Assembly: GCF_000526215.1 (NCBI RefSeq)
Contig: NZ_JAFQ01000004.1
Span: 3,348,001-3,412,000, forward strand
DNA: 64,000 bases
Direction: 5' to 3'
Origin: Nocardia sp. BMG51109
Lineage (GTDB): Bacteria; Actinomycetota; Actinomycetes; Mycobacteriales; Mycobacteriaceae
The translations under genes and the position numbers were made by a program. Under the pieces are notes generated by a model. The model was not told where the DNA came from. It saw only the letters and a list, made by a program, of their open reading frames with translations, and searched no databases. This document shows positions 17,034 through 26,572 of the stretch, piece by piece. How positions within the stretch are numbered: the first letter of the stretch is position 1; every line of letters begins with the position of its first letter.

Positions 17034-17512
17034 TGACCACGCCGATAACGTTGTCGCAGTTCCTGTCCGGCGCCGGCGGCAAGTCGCACGAGACCACCAC
17101 CACCGGCCCGGTACTCGGCGCGATTCCGGTGCCTGACGGTGATTTCAGCGGTGTTCGCTTCCGGGCCCCCGGCGGCTACCTGGTGCGGGAGCTGCGGGGC
17201 GCCAAGATGCGCACCACCGAGGGTGTTTTCGACGAGTTCGCGGCGGCGTTCCAGTTCCCGTACTACTTCGGGGAAAATAAGGACGCCTTCGACGAATGCC
17301 TGCGCGACCTGGCGGATTTCGTCGGGTCGGCACCGGGATACGCTGTGCTGATCCGGGATTCGGATCAGCTGCTGGCCGAGGAGCCCGGCCAGCGGGACTG
17401 GTTCGCCGAGGCCATGCGCGACGCCGCCGCGCACCGGGCATCGCACGGCGGCGTGTTCCGAGTCGTGCTACAGGGCAGTCCCACCCTCGAAGCCGCGCCC
17501 CTCACGATGTGA
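17033..17512 (+). CDS. Barstar family ribonuclease inhibitor
   Basis: Cytoplasmic inhibitor of 159 residues paired with the RNase encoded immediately upstream; the ATG overlaps the RNase stop codon. The barstar core appears in the C-terminal 100 residues: a lead-in strand (YLVRELRGAKMRT), the inhibitory helix region EGVFDEFAAAFQFPYYFGEN, then KDAFDECLRDLADF and the VLIRDSDQLL strand. Asp/Glu residues on the YFGEN segment plug the RNase active site in the known complex. The N-terminal 45 residues are extra relative to classical barstar (about 90 aa). It protects the producer from its own toxin. Confidence 0.9.
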   Translation: MTTPITLSQFLSGAGGKSHETTTTGPVLGAIPVPDGDFSGVRFRAPGGYLVRELRGAKMRTTEGVFDEFAAAFQFPYYFGENKDAFDECLRDLADFVGSAPGYAVLIRDSDQLLAEEPGQRDWFAEAMRDAAAHRASHGGVFRVVLQGSPTLEAAPLTM

Positions 17513-17677
17513 CCGGTGGCCCGGGCTGGGCACTGTGCACCGGTGTCGATCGGCTCGGTGTGCACTGTGACCATGCGGCCCGATGTCGAGCCGGAATGGG
17601 TGATCCGGTTGCTGTGAGATTGGTCTATCACTCGCGGAACCGCCGTAGTGGCGGCGGCGCGGGCGGACCATGAACGC

Positions 17678-17959
17678 GTGAGACTCACCGTAGCTCTCGA
17701 CCCCGACGTGGCCCAGCTGCTCGCGACCGTCGTTCGCGCACAGGGTCGGCCGAAGGCGCGCATCGTCAACGACGCGCTACGCCGGGCCCTGGCCGAATCG
17801 ACCGGCCGGGCGGCTCCCGAACCGCGGTCCGAGCTGTTCCCGGACCCGGAGCTGCGGAGGGAGGCCGCCGAACACTCCGATGAGATGGCGATCAATATCG
17901 CGCTGCACCGCTATTTCGGCCTGCCGCCCCGGCTGTACGTCGTGCCGAACGACGAGTGA
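17678..17959 (+). CDS. Ribbon-helix-helix antitoxin-like protein
   Basis: A 93-residue protein whose N-terminal part (VRLTVALDPDVAQLLATVVR, then GRPKARIVNDALRRALA) has the strand-helix-helix layout of CopG/Arc-type DNA-binding antitoxins. The rest (residues 50-93) is acidic and ends in a short helical segment, FGLPPRLYVVPNDE, of the sort that contacts a toxin. No toxin gene is adjacent: upstream is the barnase/barstar pair and downstream a convergent TetR gene. The GTG at 17678 was chosen because it begins the first strand; GTG 17648 is an alternative. It may be a solitary regulator or an orphan antitoxin. Confidence 0.65.
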   Translation: MRLTVALDPDVAQLLATVVRAQGRPKARIVNDALRRALAESTGRAAPEPRSELFPDPELRREAAEHSDEMAINIALHRYFGLPPRLYVVPNDE

Positions 17960-18021
17960 CACCGCGTCCTGCCGTGTGCGTAGTCGCGGATGCGGCGAGA
18001 AGCGGTGCGGCCCGGCCGGAT

Positions 18022-18657
18022 TCAGCGCAGGCGTCCGGCGAGGTCCTCGCCGAGCAGGACGAAGACGTCGGTGGTGTGCTCGATCAGCTCGTCGCGCGTC
18101 ATGGCGAGATCGCCGTGCAGCCAGCTGGTCAGGGTCTGGGCGAGTCCGCCGACGAGGTAGGTGGCCCGGAAGTCGATCGCCGGATCCGGGTCGGGAGTCG
18201 AGAGCCCGTAGAAGTCGATGCCCTCGGTGGCAACGAGTTTCGCGAACGAGCGAATGGTATCGAGGGTGCGCGCGCGGAGTTCGGGGGTTGCGGTGCCGAC
18301 GATCGACGTCACCCGGGCCTTGCGCGGATCGTCGGTGAGCACGTGGATGCCCGCCGCGATGGCCGCCCGCGCCGTGCCGCGGGTGTCGGCGGGTGCCGCC
18401 TGTAGCCCCGCCACGATGGCGACGGCCAGCTCCTCCGCGATGCCGTCGAACAGCGCCGTCAGCACGGCGTCGCGGCCGTCGAACTGTTCGTAGTAGTAGC
18501 GCTCGTTCAGCCCCGCCCGCGTGCACAGCCCGGCGACGGTGAGCTTCTCCGAGCCCTGATTACCGATGATCTCCAGCGCTGCGTCGAGTAGCGCGGCCCG
18601 GCGCTGGGCGCGCCGCTCCGCCGCGGAGAGCCCGCCGTATGTCCGCTGCGCTGCCAC
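18022..18657 (-). CDS. TetR family regulator of the MpaB-type oxygenase
   Basis: A 211-residue repressor. DNA-binding domain at about 18-64: RRAALLDAALEIIGNQGSEK, then LTVAGLCTRAGLNERYYYEQF, where RYYYEQF is the recognition-helix end. The ligand domain (70-211) is helical and includes WLHGDLAMTRDELIEHTTD near the C-terminus. It is divergent from the DUF2236/MpaB gene at 18804 with 146 bases between starts. Two near-identical dyad sites lie in that gap, so it is the obvious candidate to bind them and repress both genes. Confidence 0.9.
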   Translation of the reverse strand: MAAQRTYGGLSAAERRAQRRAALLDAALEIIGNQGSEKLTVAGLCTRAGLNERYYYEQFDGRDAVLTALFDGIAEELAVAIVAGLQAAPADTRGTARAAIAAGIHVLTDDPRKARVTSIVGTATPELRARTLDTIRSFAKLVATEGIDFYGLSTPDPDPAIDFRATYLVGGLAQTLTSWLHGDLAMTRDELIEHTTDVFVLLGEDLAGRLR

Positions 18658-18729
18658 GCCCCGATTGTGTCACGGTGCGCGCCGTCGGCCCGTGGCGCTC
18701 GAAGGTCGCGGTTGGTGCAGCGATCGTCG

Positions 18730-18785
18730 ATTCTGGTGGTACCTCTTGCCAGATTGTGGATTCTGGTGGATCCTATTGCCAGAAT
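18730..18785 (+). promoter_or_regulatory. Twin operator sites ATTCTGG-N12-CCAGAWT
   Basis: Two 26-bp dyads at 18730-18755 and 18760-18785, each ATTCTGG, twelve bases, then CCAGATT or CCAGAAT. The spacer is also nearly conserved (TGGTACCTCTTG versus TGGATCCTATTG). Their starts are 30 bases apart, about three helical turns, so two dimers would bind the same DNA face. They sit between the divergent TetR and MpaB-type genes, ending 18 bases before the latter's start. Confidence 0.75.
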
Positions 18786-18803
18786 CTCTACCAGGAGGCG
18801 ACG

Positions 18804-19736
18804 ATGCCCGACACCGGCTATTTCTCCGACGATTCGATGATTCGGCGCGTCATGCGCAAGCGGGCGGTCGGCCTCACCTACGGCCAGCGCGCGCTGGTGA
18901 TCGGCGCGGTCCACCCGCTGCTCTACGTGGGGACCGCCGAGAACACCGAGCACCGGACCACGCCCTACACCCGGCTCGCGCTCACCGGCCGGCTGTTCGA
19001 GGCGGTGTTCCTGGGCAGCAGGGACGAGGCCGACCGGGCACTGGCCTTCACCCGCAAGAAGCACGTCCGGGTGCGCGGCGAGCTGCCGGAGGACGCCGGG
19101 GCGCACTATCCCGCCGGGAGCGGGTACTCCGCGATGGACCCGCACCTGATGTTCATGACCATGGCGTTCACTTTCGACTCCGCCGAGGTGATGCACGATC
19201 TGCTGGTCCGCAGGCTCGCCACCGCCGAGCGGGAGGACCTGTACCAGGACTACGTGCGCTGGGGCGAACTGTTCGGCATGCCGCGCGACGCCGCCCCGGC
19301 CGACTACCCCGCTTTCCGCCGCTATTTCGACGGCTACCTGGCCTCCGGCGACCTGCACCTGACCGACGAGGCGCAGCTGGTCGGCTCCTACCTGGCCGGC
19401 AAGCAGGTGCCGTACCCGATGCCGATGCCGCTGCACCAGGTGACCTCGAGCGTCTTCCTGCTGATCCAGGGCAGCCTCCCGGCCCGAATTCGAGAGATGT
19501 ACGGAATCCGCTGGGGCACCAGGGAGGAACTCACCTTCCGGGCCGTCGCCCGGGGAGTTCGGACCGCGCACATCAAGCCGCCGCTCACGCCGGGCCCGCT
19601 GCGCAACACGCTCGCCGGTCCCAGCGCCCCCGTTTACCGGATGCTCACCCGCCGCGAACACGAACTCGTGAACTCCGGCCGCCCGAGCATGCCCGGCGTC
19701 GACCCGCGCACCCACGCCCAACGCGCCGCCGGATAG
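18804..19736 (+). CDS. Oxygenase MpaB/DUF2236 family protein
   Basis: A 310-residue helical protein of the DUF2236 (MpaB/latex-clearing protein-like) family, whose characterised members are b-type haem oxygenases or oxygen-dependent cleavage enzymes. Recognisable parts are LTYGQRALVIGAVHPLLYVG near residues 20-40, the FEAVFLGSRDEADRAL segment, HVRVRGELPEDAGAHYPAGS and the central MDPHLMFMTMAFTFDSAEV. Histidines in these segments could ligate haem, but I cannot name the ligand with confidence. The ATG follows AGGAGG. It is probably repressed by the divergent TetR protein through the twin sites upstream. The substrate is unknown. Confidence 0.82.
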   Translation: MPDTGYFSDDSMIRRVMRKRAVGLTYGQRALVIGAVHPLLYVGTAENTEHRTTPYTRLALTGRLFEAVFLGSRDEADRALAFTRKKHVRVRGELPEDAGAHYPAGSGYSAMDPHLMFMTMAFTFDSAEVMHDLLVRRLATAEREDLYQDYVRWGELFGMPRDAAPADYPAFRRYFDGYLASGDLHLTDEAQLVGSYLAGKQVPYPMPMPLHQVTSSVFLLIQGSLPARIREMYGIRWGTREELTFRAVARGVRTAHIKPPLTPGPLRNTLAGPSAPVYRMLTRREHELVNSGRPSMPGVDPRTHAQRAAG

Positions 19737-19759
19737 CCGGGCACCGGGTCGGGCCTCGC

Positions 19760-21889
19760 TCAGTCCGCGCTGACGCCGGTCCGTCCGTTCTCGACGTGGC
19801 CGGTGATTCGGCGACGGAACTCCGGTTCCTCGGCGGCGGTGACTTCCACGTCGTACCAACCGTTTTCGGTGCTCCAGTCGACGACGCGGGTGGCTCCGGC
19901 GGCCAGGTCGACATCCTCCCGGACCTGGCCGTAACGCAGCGGACCGAGCGACAGTGTGACGCTCTGCCGCCCCCGGTTGGCCAGCGCGATCCGCACCCGA
20001 GACCCCGACGGCGCCGTGCCGACCTCGATACCGGCGGCCGCACCGCCCGTGCTCCCGCGCATCTCGTACCAGAACCGATTCGGCCCCTGCACCACCAGAT
20101 CGTAAGTGCCGCCGACGCCGAATGTTTCGGCCGATTCGCCGCGCACATCGCGATGCCGCGGATCCTCCGACACCCCGCCGAACGGATAGATGGCGAAATG
20201 CGCCGATGCCGCACCGCTGTTGGCCAGCCGGACGGTCAGCGTCGATCCGGACACCGCCCCCGACACCGACGGCTGATACGGCAGCGGCCGCGCGGGCCGC
20301 GATCCCGGCTCCTGCTCCGGCAGCGCCGGCGCATTCGGCGGCACCGGCTTCCACCGGCCGATGGGTTTCGGAACATCGTGGGGCCTGCTCAATTTCGGCG
20401 GTTCACCGGCGCTCGTGAAGTCGAACACCGACCGCATATCCCCGCACACGGTGCGCCGCCAGTCGCTGATATTCGGCTCGCGCACCCCCGTCACCAGCTC
20501 CAGGAAGCGAAGCACCGACGTGTGATCGAAGACCTCGGAATTCACGTATCCGCCGATGGTCCACGGCGATACCACCGTCATCGGCACCCGCGGCCCCAGT
20601 CCGATCGCCTTGCCGTCGTACCAATCGTCACCCGCGCCGCCGCCGGGCCGCGGCGGCACCGGCGACGGCACGTGGTCGAAGTATCCGTCGTTCTCGTCGA
20701 AATTGAGGAAAATCGCTGTCTTGGACCAGGTTTCGAGGTCGGACGCCACGAGGTCGAGCAACCGGTAGATCAGGTTCGCGCTACCCAGCGGCGTCGACAC
20801 CGACGGATGCTCGCTGTAGGCCGCCGGCGGCACCAGCCAGCTCACCGCGGGCAGTGTCCCGGCCTCGATATCGGCGCCCAGCCGCCGCAGCAGGGTGTCC
20901 GGCTCGCTGCGATACATCCCCCGATCGAACAAACCGCGCTCGTGCGCGTCCAGCCTCGCCCGCGCCGCCTCGAACTGCGCCAGCAGGCGCTGACGTTCCT
21001 CCGGTGTCTTGTTCGGCAGCGCCTCGTAGAACTTCTCCGTCGTCGGATGGTTCCCCTCGACCTGGGCCAGCACCTTGCCGCCGATCCGCTTGAACGGCGC
21101 GAAATACTCGACCGGATTGTCGGTGAAGTTGTCCCACTCCTGATAGATCTGCCACGAAACTCCGGCGGCCTCCAGGCGTTCCGGATAGGTCGTCCAGTCG
21201 TAGCCGGGATGCCCGGCGTCGTAGGCGGCATTGTCCACGGCGCGCTTGCCGCCGGGCTCGTATCCGGTGGTGCCGGTGAAGAAGTAGTTGCGATTCGGAT
21301 TGGTCCCGCCGAACAGCGAGCAGTGGTAGGCGTCGCACAGCGTGAAGGTGTCGGCCAGCTCGTACTGCAGCGGCAGGTCCCGGCGCTCGTAATAGGTCAT
21401 GGTCGCCGCGGTCTTCGCCGGGATCCAGCCGTCCCACCAGCCCTGCGCCCAGGCCGCAGTGCTGCCGGGCCAGTCGTGGTCGAGACTGTCCAGGTACTGG
21501 ATGTCGCTGTCGGGGCGCCCGGCCCGCGCCGCCGCCTCCCGCAGCGAGAACGGCGAGACCGCGCCGGTCAGCCCGCCGGCCCGCTCGAGGGCCTTCATCA
21601 GCGGCGAACCGTCCGTCGCCGGCTGCCGGAAGACCGACGAGCCGTTGCGCAGCCGCAGCGGCGTGGAATCGGAGAATCCCCGGACACCCCGCAGCGTCCC
21701 GAAGTAGTGGTCGAACGAGCGATTCTCCTGCATCACCAGGATGACGTGCTCGACGGCCCGCGGTCCGCCGGGACGCATCGGCGCGGCCATGGCCCGATGC
21801 AACGCGGGCGGCAGCAGGGACAGGGTGGCCGAACCGGCCGCCAGCGTGACCGCCGAGCCGATCAGCTGCCGCCGGGAGATGCCGGACAT
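19760..21889 (-). CDS. Tat-exported phosphocholine-type phospholipase C
   Basis: A 709-residue exported enzyme hydrolysing phospholipid head groups. The N-terminus has a twin-arginine signal (SRRQLIGSAVTLAAGSATL), which supports the ATG at 21889 over a longer frame. The alkaline-phosphatase-like catalytic domain starts HVILVMQENRSFDHYFGTLR (metal and nucleophile region), with CDAYHCSLFGGTNPNRNYFF, the metal-binding FLNFDENDGYFDHVPSP and FDHTSVLRFLE. Two C-terminal DUF756-type domains (about 500-700) complete the usual bacterial PLC architecture. It is a single-gene unit. Such enzymes supply phosphate or choline and can be cytolytic; the exact head-group preference is inference. Confidence 0.92.
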   Translation of the reverse strand: MSGISRRQLIGSAVTLAAGSATLSLLPPALHRAMAAPMRPGGPRAVEHVILVMQENRSFDHYFGTLRGVRGFSDSTPLRLRNGSSVFRQPATDGSPLMKALERAGGLTGAVSPFSLREAAARAGRPDSDIQYLDSLDHDWPGSTAAWAQGWWDGWIPAKTAATMTYYERRDLPLQYELADTFTLCDAYHCSLFGGTNPNRNYFFTGTTGYEPGGKRAVDNAAYDAGHPGYDWTTYPERLEAAGVSWQIYQEWDNFTDNPVEYFAPFKRIGGKVLAQVEGNHPTTEKFYEALPNKTPEERQRLLAQFEAARARLDAHERGLFDRGMYRSEPDTLLRRLGADIEAGTLPAVSWLVPPAAYSEHPSVSTPLGSANLIYRLLDLVASDLETWSKTAIFLNFDENDGYFDHVPSPVPPRPGGGAGDDWYDGKAIGLGPRVPMTVVSPWTIGGYVNSEVFDHTSVLRFLELVTGVREPNISDWRRTVCGDMRSVFDFTSAGEPPKLSRPHDVPKPIGRWKPVPPNAPALPEQEPGSRPARPLPYQPSVSGAVSGSTLTVRLANSGAASAHFAIYPFGGVSEDPRHRDVRGESAETFGVGGTYDLVVQGPNRFWYEMRGSTGGAAAGIEVGTAPSGSRVRIALANRGRQSVTLSLGPLRYGQVREDVDLAAGATRVVDWSTENGWYDVEVTAAEEPEFRRRITGHVENGRTGVSAD

Positions 21890-21926
21890 GTCCGTAGTGA
21901 AGCAGCGACACGCGGACGCTGGGTAA

Positions 21927-23114
<1,188 letters not shown>

Positions 23115-23219
23115 CGTCCACCTCGCGGGGCTGCGTGCGATAGCCGCCCGCGTGGACCGGCGTGGTAGCCCACGTCCCGGCCCTGTCGCGCGGGTGGCCG
23201 ACGGCTTTCGGGAGGACGG

Positions 23220-24230
23220 GTGTTCGGCAAGGTCAAGGCGCGAATCGAAGGCGAAGTGCAGGCGCGGCCCTGGCTGGACCACCTCATCCGGGCCGGCGGG
23301 CGGTACCAGCGTCAACGCGGCGACTACTTCGCGGCCGGTATCACGTATTTCACTGTGCTGTCGCTGTTTCCACTGCTCATGGTGGGTTTCGCGATCGCCG
23401 GATTCGTGCTGTCGCGCAATCCGGATCTGCTGAACGAGATTCAGCAGAAGATCGTGGACAAGATTCCGGGATCCTTCGGCGGGCAGGTGACCGACCTGAT
23501 CGATCAGGCGATCAAGTCGCGGGGCGGCGTCGGCGTGCTGGGCCTGGTCGGCGCGCTGTACGCCGGGCTGGGCTGGATGGCCAACCTGCGGGCCGCGCTC
23601 ACCGAGCAGTGGGAACAGAAAGTGCCGGACGGCAATTGGGTCGGCAGCAAGGTGTCGGATCTGCTCGCCCTGCTCGGACTGGGTGTGGCGATGGGGGTTT
23701 CGCTGGGCCTGTCGGCCCTGGCGGGCGGCGGCCTGGGCCGCAGCGTCCTGAAATCCGTCAACCTCGATACCGCGCCCGGAGCAGGGACGCTGCTCACCGT
23801 CTTGTCGCTGGTACTGGCGGTGTTGTCGTCGTGGGCGGTGTTCGTCTGGATCATCGCCCGATTGCCGCGGCAGCCGGTGACTTTCGTGAGCGCGACGAAG
23901 GCGGCCCTGCTCGCCGCGATCGTTTTCGAACTCTGGAAGCAGATCGCCAGCATCTATCTGAAATCGGTGCTGACCAGCCCGGCCGGCGTCGCCTTCGGCC
24001 CGATCATCGGCCTGATGGTGTTCGCCTACATCACCGCCCGCATCATCCTGTTCGCCACGGCGTGGGCGGCGACCGCGAGGGAGAACGAGCCGGAGGCCGA
24101 AATCGCCCCGCCCCCACCGGCGATCATCACGCCGCGGGTCACCGCGGGGATGTCGGCGATGGCGGGGGCGGCGATGTTCGGTGCCGGGGCGGTCGCGGGG
24201 GCGCTGGTCGGTCTGTGCCGACGACGGTGA
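23220..24230 (+). CDS. YihY/BrkB family inner-membrane protein
   Basis: A 336-residue integral membrane protein of the YihY/BrkB family (DUF/UPF0761), with six or so helices. A soluble N-terminus (FGKVKARIEGEVQARPWLDHL) is followed by the conserved YFAAGITYFTVLSLFPLLMV and later helices ending AFGPIIGLMVFAYITARIILF. The C-terminal tail is Pro-rich. The family was once called ribonuclease BN in error; no enzymatic role is established. The GTG start follows GGAGGA. It lies 105 bases after trpS and is probably co-transcribed. Confidence 0.88.
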   Translation: MFGKVKARIEGEVQARPWLDHLIRAGGRYQRQRGDYFAAGITYFTVLSLFPLLMVGFAIAGFVLSRNPDLLNEIQQKIVDKIPGSFGGQVTDLIDQAIKSRGGVGVLGLVGALYAGLGWMANLRAALTEQWEQKVPDGNWVGSKVSDLLALLGLGVAMGVSLGLSALAGGGLGRSVLKSVNLDTAPGAGTLLTVLSLVLAVLSSWAVFVWIIARLPRQPVTFVSATKAALLAAIVFELWKQIASIYLKSVLTSPAGVAFGPIIGLMVFAYITARIILFATAWAATARENEPEAEIAPPPPAIITPRVTAGMSAMAGAAMFGAGAVAGALVGLCRRR

Positions 24231-24367
24231 AAGCTCCTCCGTCCTCGGCGAACTCGCGTTGTCGTGTCGATCGTGCACCATGGTCGCTGTGAGCTGGTAG
24301 GCCCGCTGGGTACGCCGACGATGGGGTAGGCCGCACCGTACGGCGTCGGAACCGTCACCGGTTCCCG

Positions 24368-25126
24368 TCAACGAGCCTCGGGGTCGAGTGCCAGCACCGA
24401 GCGGCCACCGTCGACGGGCAGGGTGGCGCCGTTGACGAAGCCGCCGTCCGCGGACAGCAGGAATTCGACAGCGGCGGCGATCTCGTCGCCGGTCGCGACC
24501 CGGCCCAGCGGGTGCAGCGTGGCCATGTCACGTTCGACGGCCGCCGCGGCGTCCTTGCTCAGGCCGGACAGGTATTCCTCGTACCGTTCCGTGGCGACCG
24601 AGCCGGGCGCGACGGCGTTCACCCGGATTCCGTTCCGCCCGTACTCGACTGCCAATGCCCTGGTGAGTCCCTCGATCGCCGCCTTGGCCGTGCTGTAGGG
24701 CAGCGCTCCCGGTACGGCCCGGCGCGCCTGGTGCGAGCTGATGTTCACGATCGAGCCACCGGTGCCCGCGGCCAGGAATCGCCGGACGGCGGTGCCACAC
24801 CCGACCACGGCGGGCCGCAAATGCGCGGTGATGAGATCCAGAACCTCGTCTGCGCCGTCGGAATCCAATGCGGCATCACGGAATACGGCGGCATTGTTCA
24901 CCCACCCGGCGAACGTCCCGGCCTCCTGAGCGCGATCGGCGGCCTGCTCGGTGGTGGGTTCGGACGCGGCGTCTCCCACCACCGCCGTGATTCGCCCCGC
25001 TGCCCAAGCCAGCGCCCCGACATCGCGTTCCACCACCACAACCGCGTGCCGATGTGTCAGTAGCCGTTCCACGATGGCGCGGCCGATACCTCTCCCGCCG
25101 CCGGTGACCACGTAGGACTGTGTCAT
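24368..25126 (-). CDS. SDR family oxidoreductase
   Basis: Short-chain dehydrogenase of about 252 residues. The start SYVVTGGGRGIGRAIVERLL is the Rossmann cofactor loop, with VVVVERDVG and an Asp after strand 2. NNAAVF replaces the usual NNAG, and the catalytic set is ISSHQARRAVPGALPYSTAKAAI (Ser, Tyr, Lys). The C-terminal GFVNGATLPVDGG is standard. Substrate unknown. In-frame ATGs at 25135 and 25144 are possible alternative starts, none with a clear ribosome-binding site. It has no obvious operon partner. Confidence 0.85.
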   Translation of the reverse strand: MTQSYVVTGGGRGIGRAIVERLLTHRHAVVVVERDVGALAWAAGRITAVVGDAASEPTTEQAADRAQEAGTFAGWVNNAAVFRDAALDSDGADEVLDLITAHLRPAVVGCGTAVRRFLAAGTGGSIVNISSHQARRAVPGALPYSTAKAAIEGLTRALAVEYGRNGIRVNAVAPGSVATERYEEYLSGLSKDAAAAVERDMATLHPLGRVATGDEIAAAVEFLLSADGGFVNGATLPVDGGRSVLALDPEAR

Positions 25127-25199
25127 CGAACCCATGGTAGACAACGGAATTCAGAGCAAGGCGCGGCCCGGATTCAGGACCGTAAGGGCGCGTTCCGGG

Positions 25200-25397
25200 T
25201 CAGGCAAGCATGTCGTCGAGTGTGGTTGCGGTCAGTATCCGGGTCGACCACGCGCGGACCTGGGCTTGGTCGGCGGATCGGACGTGCTGAACGGCGGCGG
25301 CGGGCAGCGGCCCGAATTTCACGGTCATCTGCTCGAGCAGCGCTTCCGCGCGACCGCGTGCCTCTCCACGCGCTTCGATGATTGCTTCCGTGGTCAC
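25200..25397 (-). CDS. Short DUF4351-like protein (Rpn nuclease C-terminal fragment)
   Basis: A 65-residue protein beginning EAIIEARGEARGRAEALLEQ, then FGPLPAAAVQHVRSADQAQV and a terminal LTATTLDDMLA. This reads like the C-terminal DUF4351 tail of Rpn/PD-(D/E)XK-type nucleases, in which an EARGEARG coil precedes a small helical domain. No nuclease part is present upstream. It has a GTG start behind GGAGG, so it may still be expressed on its own; Rpn genes are known to use internal starts to make a short C-terminal form. Alternatively it is the relic of a full-length gene. Function is unknown. Confidence 0.5.
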   Translation of the reverse strand: MTTEAIIEARGEARGRAEALLEQMTVKFGPLPAAAVQHVRSADQAQVRAWSTRILTATTLDDMLA

Positions 25398-25780
25398 GAT
25401 CGCCTCCTTCGCACGCGGGCCGAGCCGCTCGAATACGGTGCCGCATTCTCACTCCGTCCCAGCACTTTCCGCGCGTACGCGTCGTGCGGGCCGGAAGCCT
25501 CCCCCTTCATGACCGTGACGCTACACCCCGCCACCGACAGCCGGACTCGCGGTCAGCTCCGGTCCGGGTGCGGGACCGCATGGATGGCGCCCGAAATCCG
25601 CTGTTGCAGTATCGAATAGAGTCCGGGCAGCGGATCGGGTCGGAGCTGCTGACGGTTCGGAACGTGGCAGCCGCAGGTAGGTTGGATACGGTTGATCTCG
25701 GTGGGTACGACGTTGCCTGTGAATAGGGTGCCGATACCTCCTGGCGGAGCTGTTGTGAAGGGGTACGGGAGGATACGGTG
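25398..25780 (+). other. Intergenic stretch without a gene
   Basis: About 380 bases between the DUF4351-like gene and the next SDR. Open frames here have no conserved features and are unlikely to be real. GGGAGG at about 25767 is the ribosome-binding site of the SDR. No clear promoter or repeat seen. Confidence 0.45.
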
Positions 25781-26569
25781 ATGACGCAGTCGGATCTCGC
25801 CGGGCGAACGTATGTGGTCACCGGTTCCGCTTCCGGCATAGGCGCGTCGACCGCCGCCCTGCTTCGAGAGCGCGGCGCCCAGGTCGTCGGTTGTGATCTC
25901 GCCGATGCTGAAGTGAACGCCGACCTTTCCACGCCCGAGGGCCGCCGGTCCCTGGTCGAGCAGGTGAGTGGGTACGGGACGATCGACGCGGTGCTGGCCG
26001 TCGCCGGTGGCGGCGCGACCGGCCTGCTGGAAACGAACTACTTCGGCGCGGTCGCGACGTTGCAGGGGCTGCGCCCGCTGCTGGCGCGGAGCCCGGCGCC
26101 GCGCGCGGTGGCGGTGTCGTCCACCTCCTCGCTGGAACCGGCGGACGAACGCATCGTGCGGGCATGCCTCGACGGCGACGAGGCCGCGGCCGTCGCCTAC
26201 CTCGCGGCCGACCCGTCCGCCGGGGGCGCGACCGGCGGATACGGCATCGCGAAACGCGCCTTGAACCGCTGGGTGCGCACAGCGGCCCCGACCGCCGAGT
26301 GGGCCGGCTCCGGCATCGCCCTCAACATCGTCGCCCCGGGCGTAGTCGACACCCCGGCAGCGGCCTGGATCCTCGCCGACGACGAGACCCGCAAGGCCGT
26401 CGAAACCGCTGCGCCCCAACCGTTCGGCGGATTCCCCGGCCGCCCGGAATGGGTCGCCGAACTTCTGTGCTGGCTGGCAGGCCCGGACAACCGGTTCGTG
26501 ACCGGCCAGGTCATCTTCGCTGACGGAGGTTCGGAAGCAGCGGTCGTCGGCGACCGCCGTTGGCGGTGA
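25781..26569 (+). CDS. SDR family oxidoreductase (3alpha-HSD-like)
   Basis: A 262-residue short-chain dehydrogenase. Cofactor loop YVVTGSASGIGASTAALLRE, then VVGCDLADAEVNADL, a short strand-2 region that resembles 3-alpha-hydroxysteroid dehydrogenase/carbonyl reductases, in which the strand after VDL is shortened. Catalytic residues are in VSSTSSLEP (Ser) and GGYGIAKRALNRW (Tyr, Lys). The long insertion ADERIVRACLDGDEAAAVAY between them is also typical of that group. NNAG is replaced by VAGGGATG. The ATG at 25781 directly follows an in-frame GTG. Convergent with the pentapeptide gene, three bases apart. Confidence 0.85.
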   Translation: MTQSDLAGRTYVVTGSASGIGASTAALLRERGAQVVGCDLADAEVNADLSTPEGRRSLVEQVSGYGTIDAVLAVAGGGATGLLETNYFGAVATLQGLRPLLARSPAPRAVAVSSTSSLEPADERIVRACLDGDEAAAVAYLAADPSAGGATGGYGIAKRALNRWVRTAAPTAEWAGSGIALNIVAPGVVDTPAAAWILADDETRKAVETAAPQPFGGFPGRPEWVAELLCWLAGPDNRFVTGQVIFADGGSEAAVVGDRRWR

Positions 26570-26572
26570 CAC

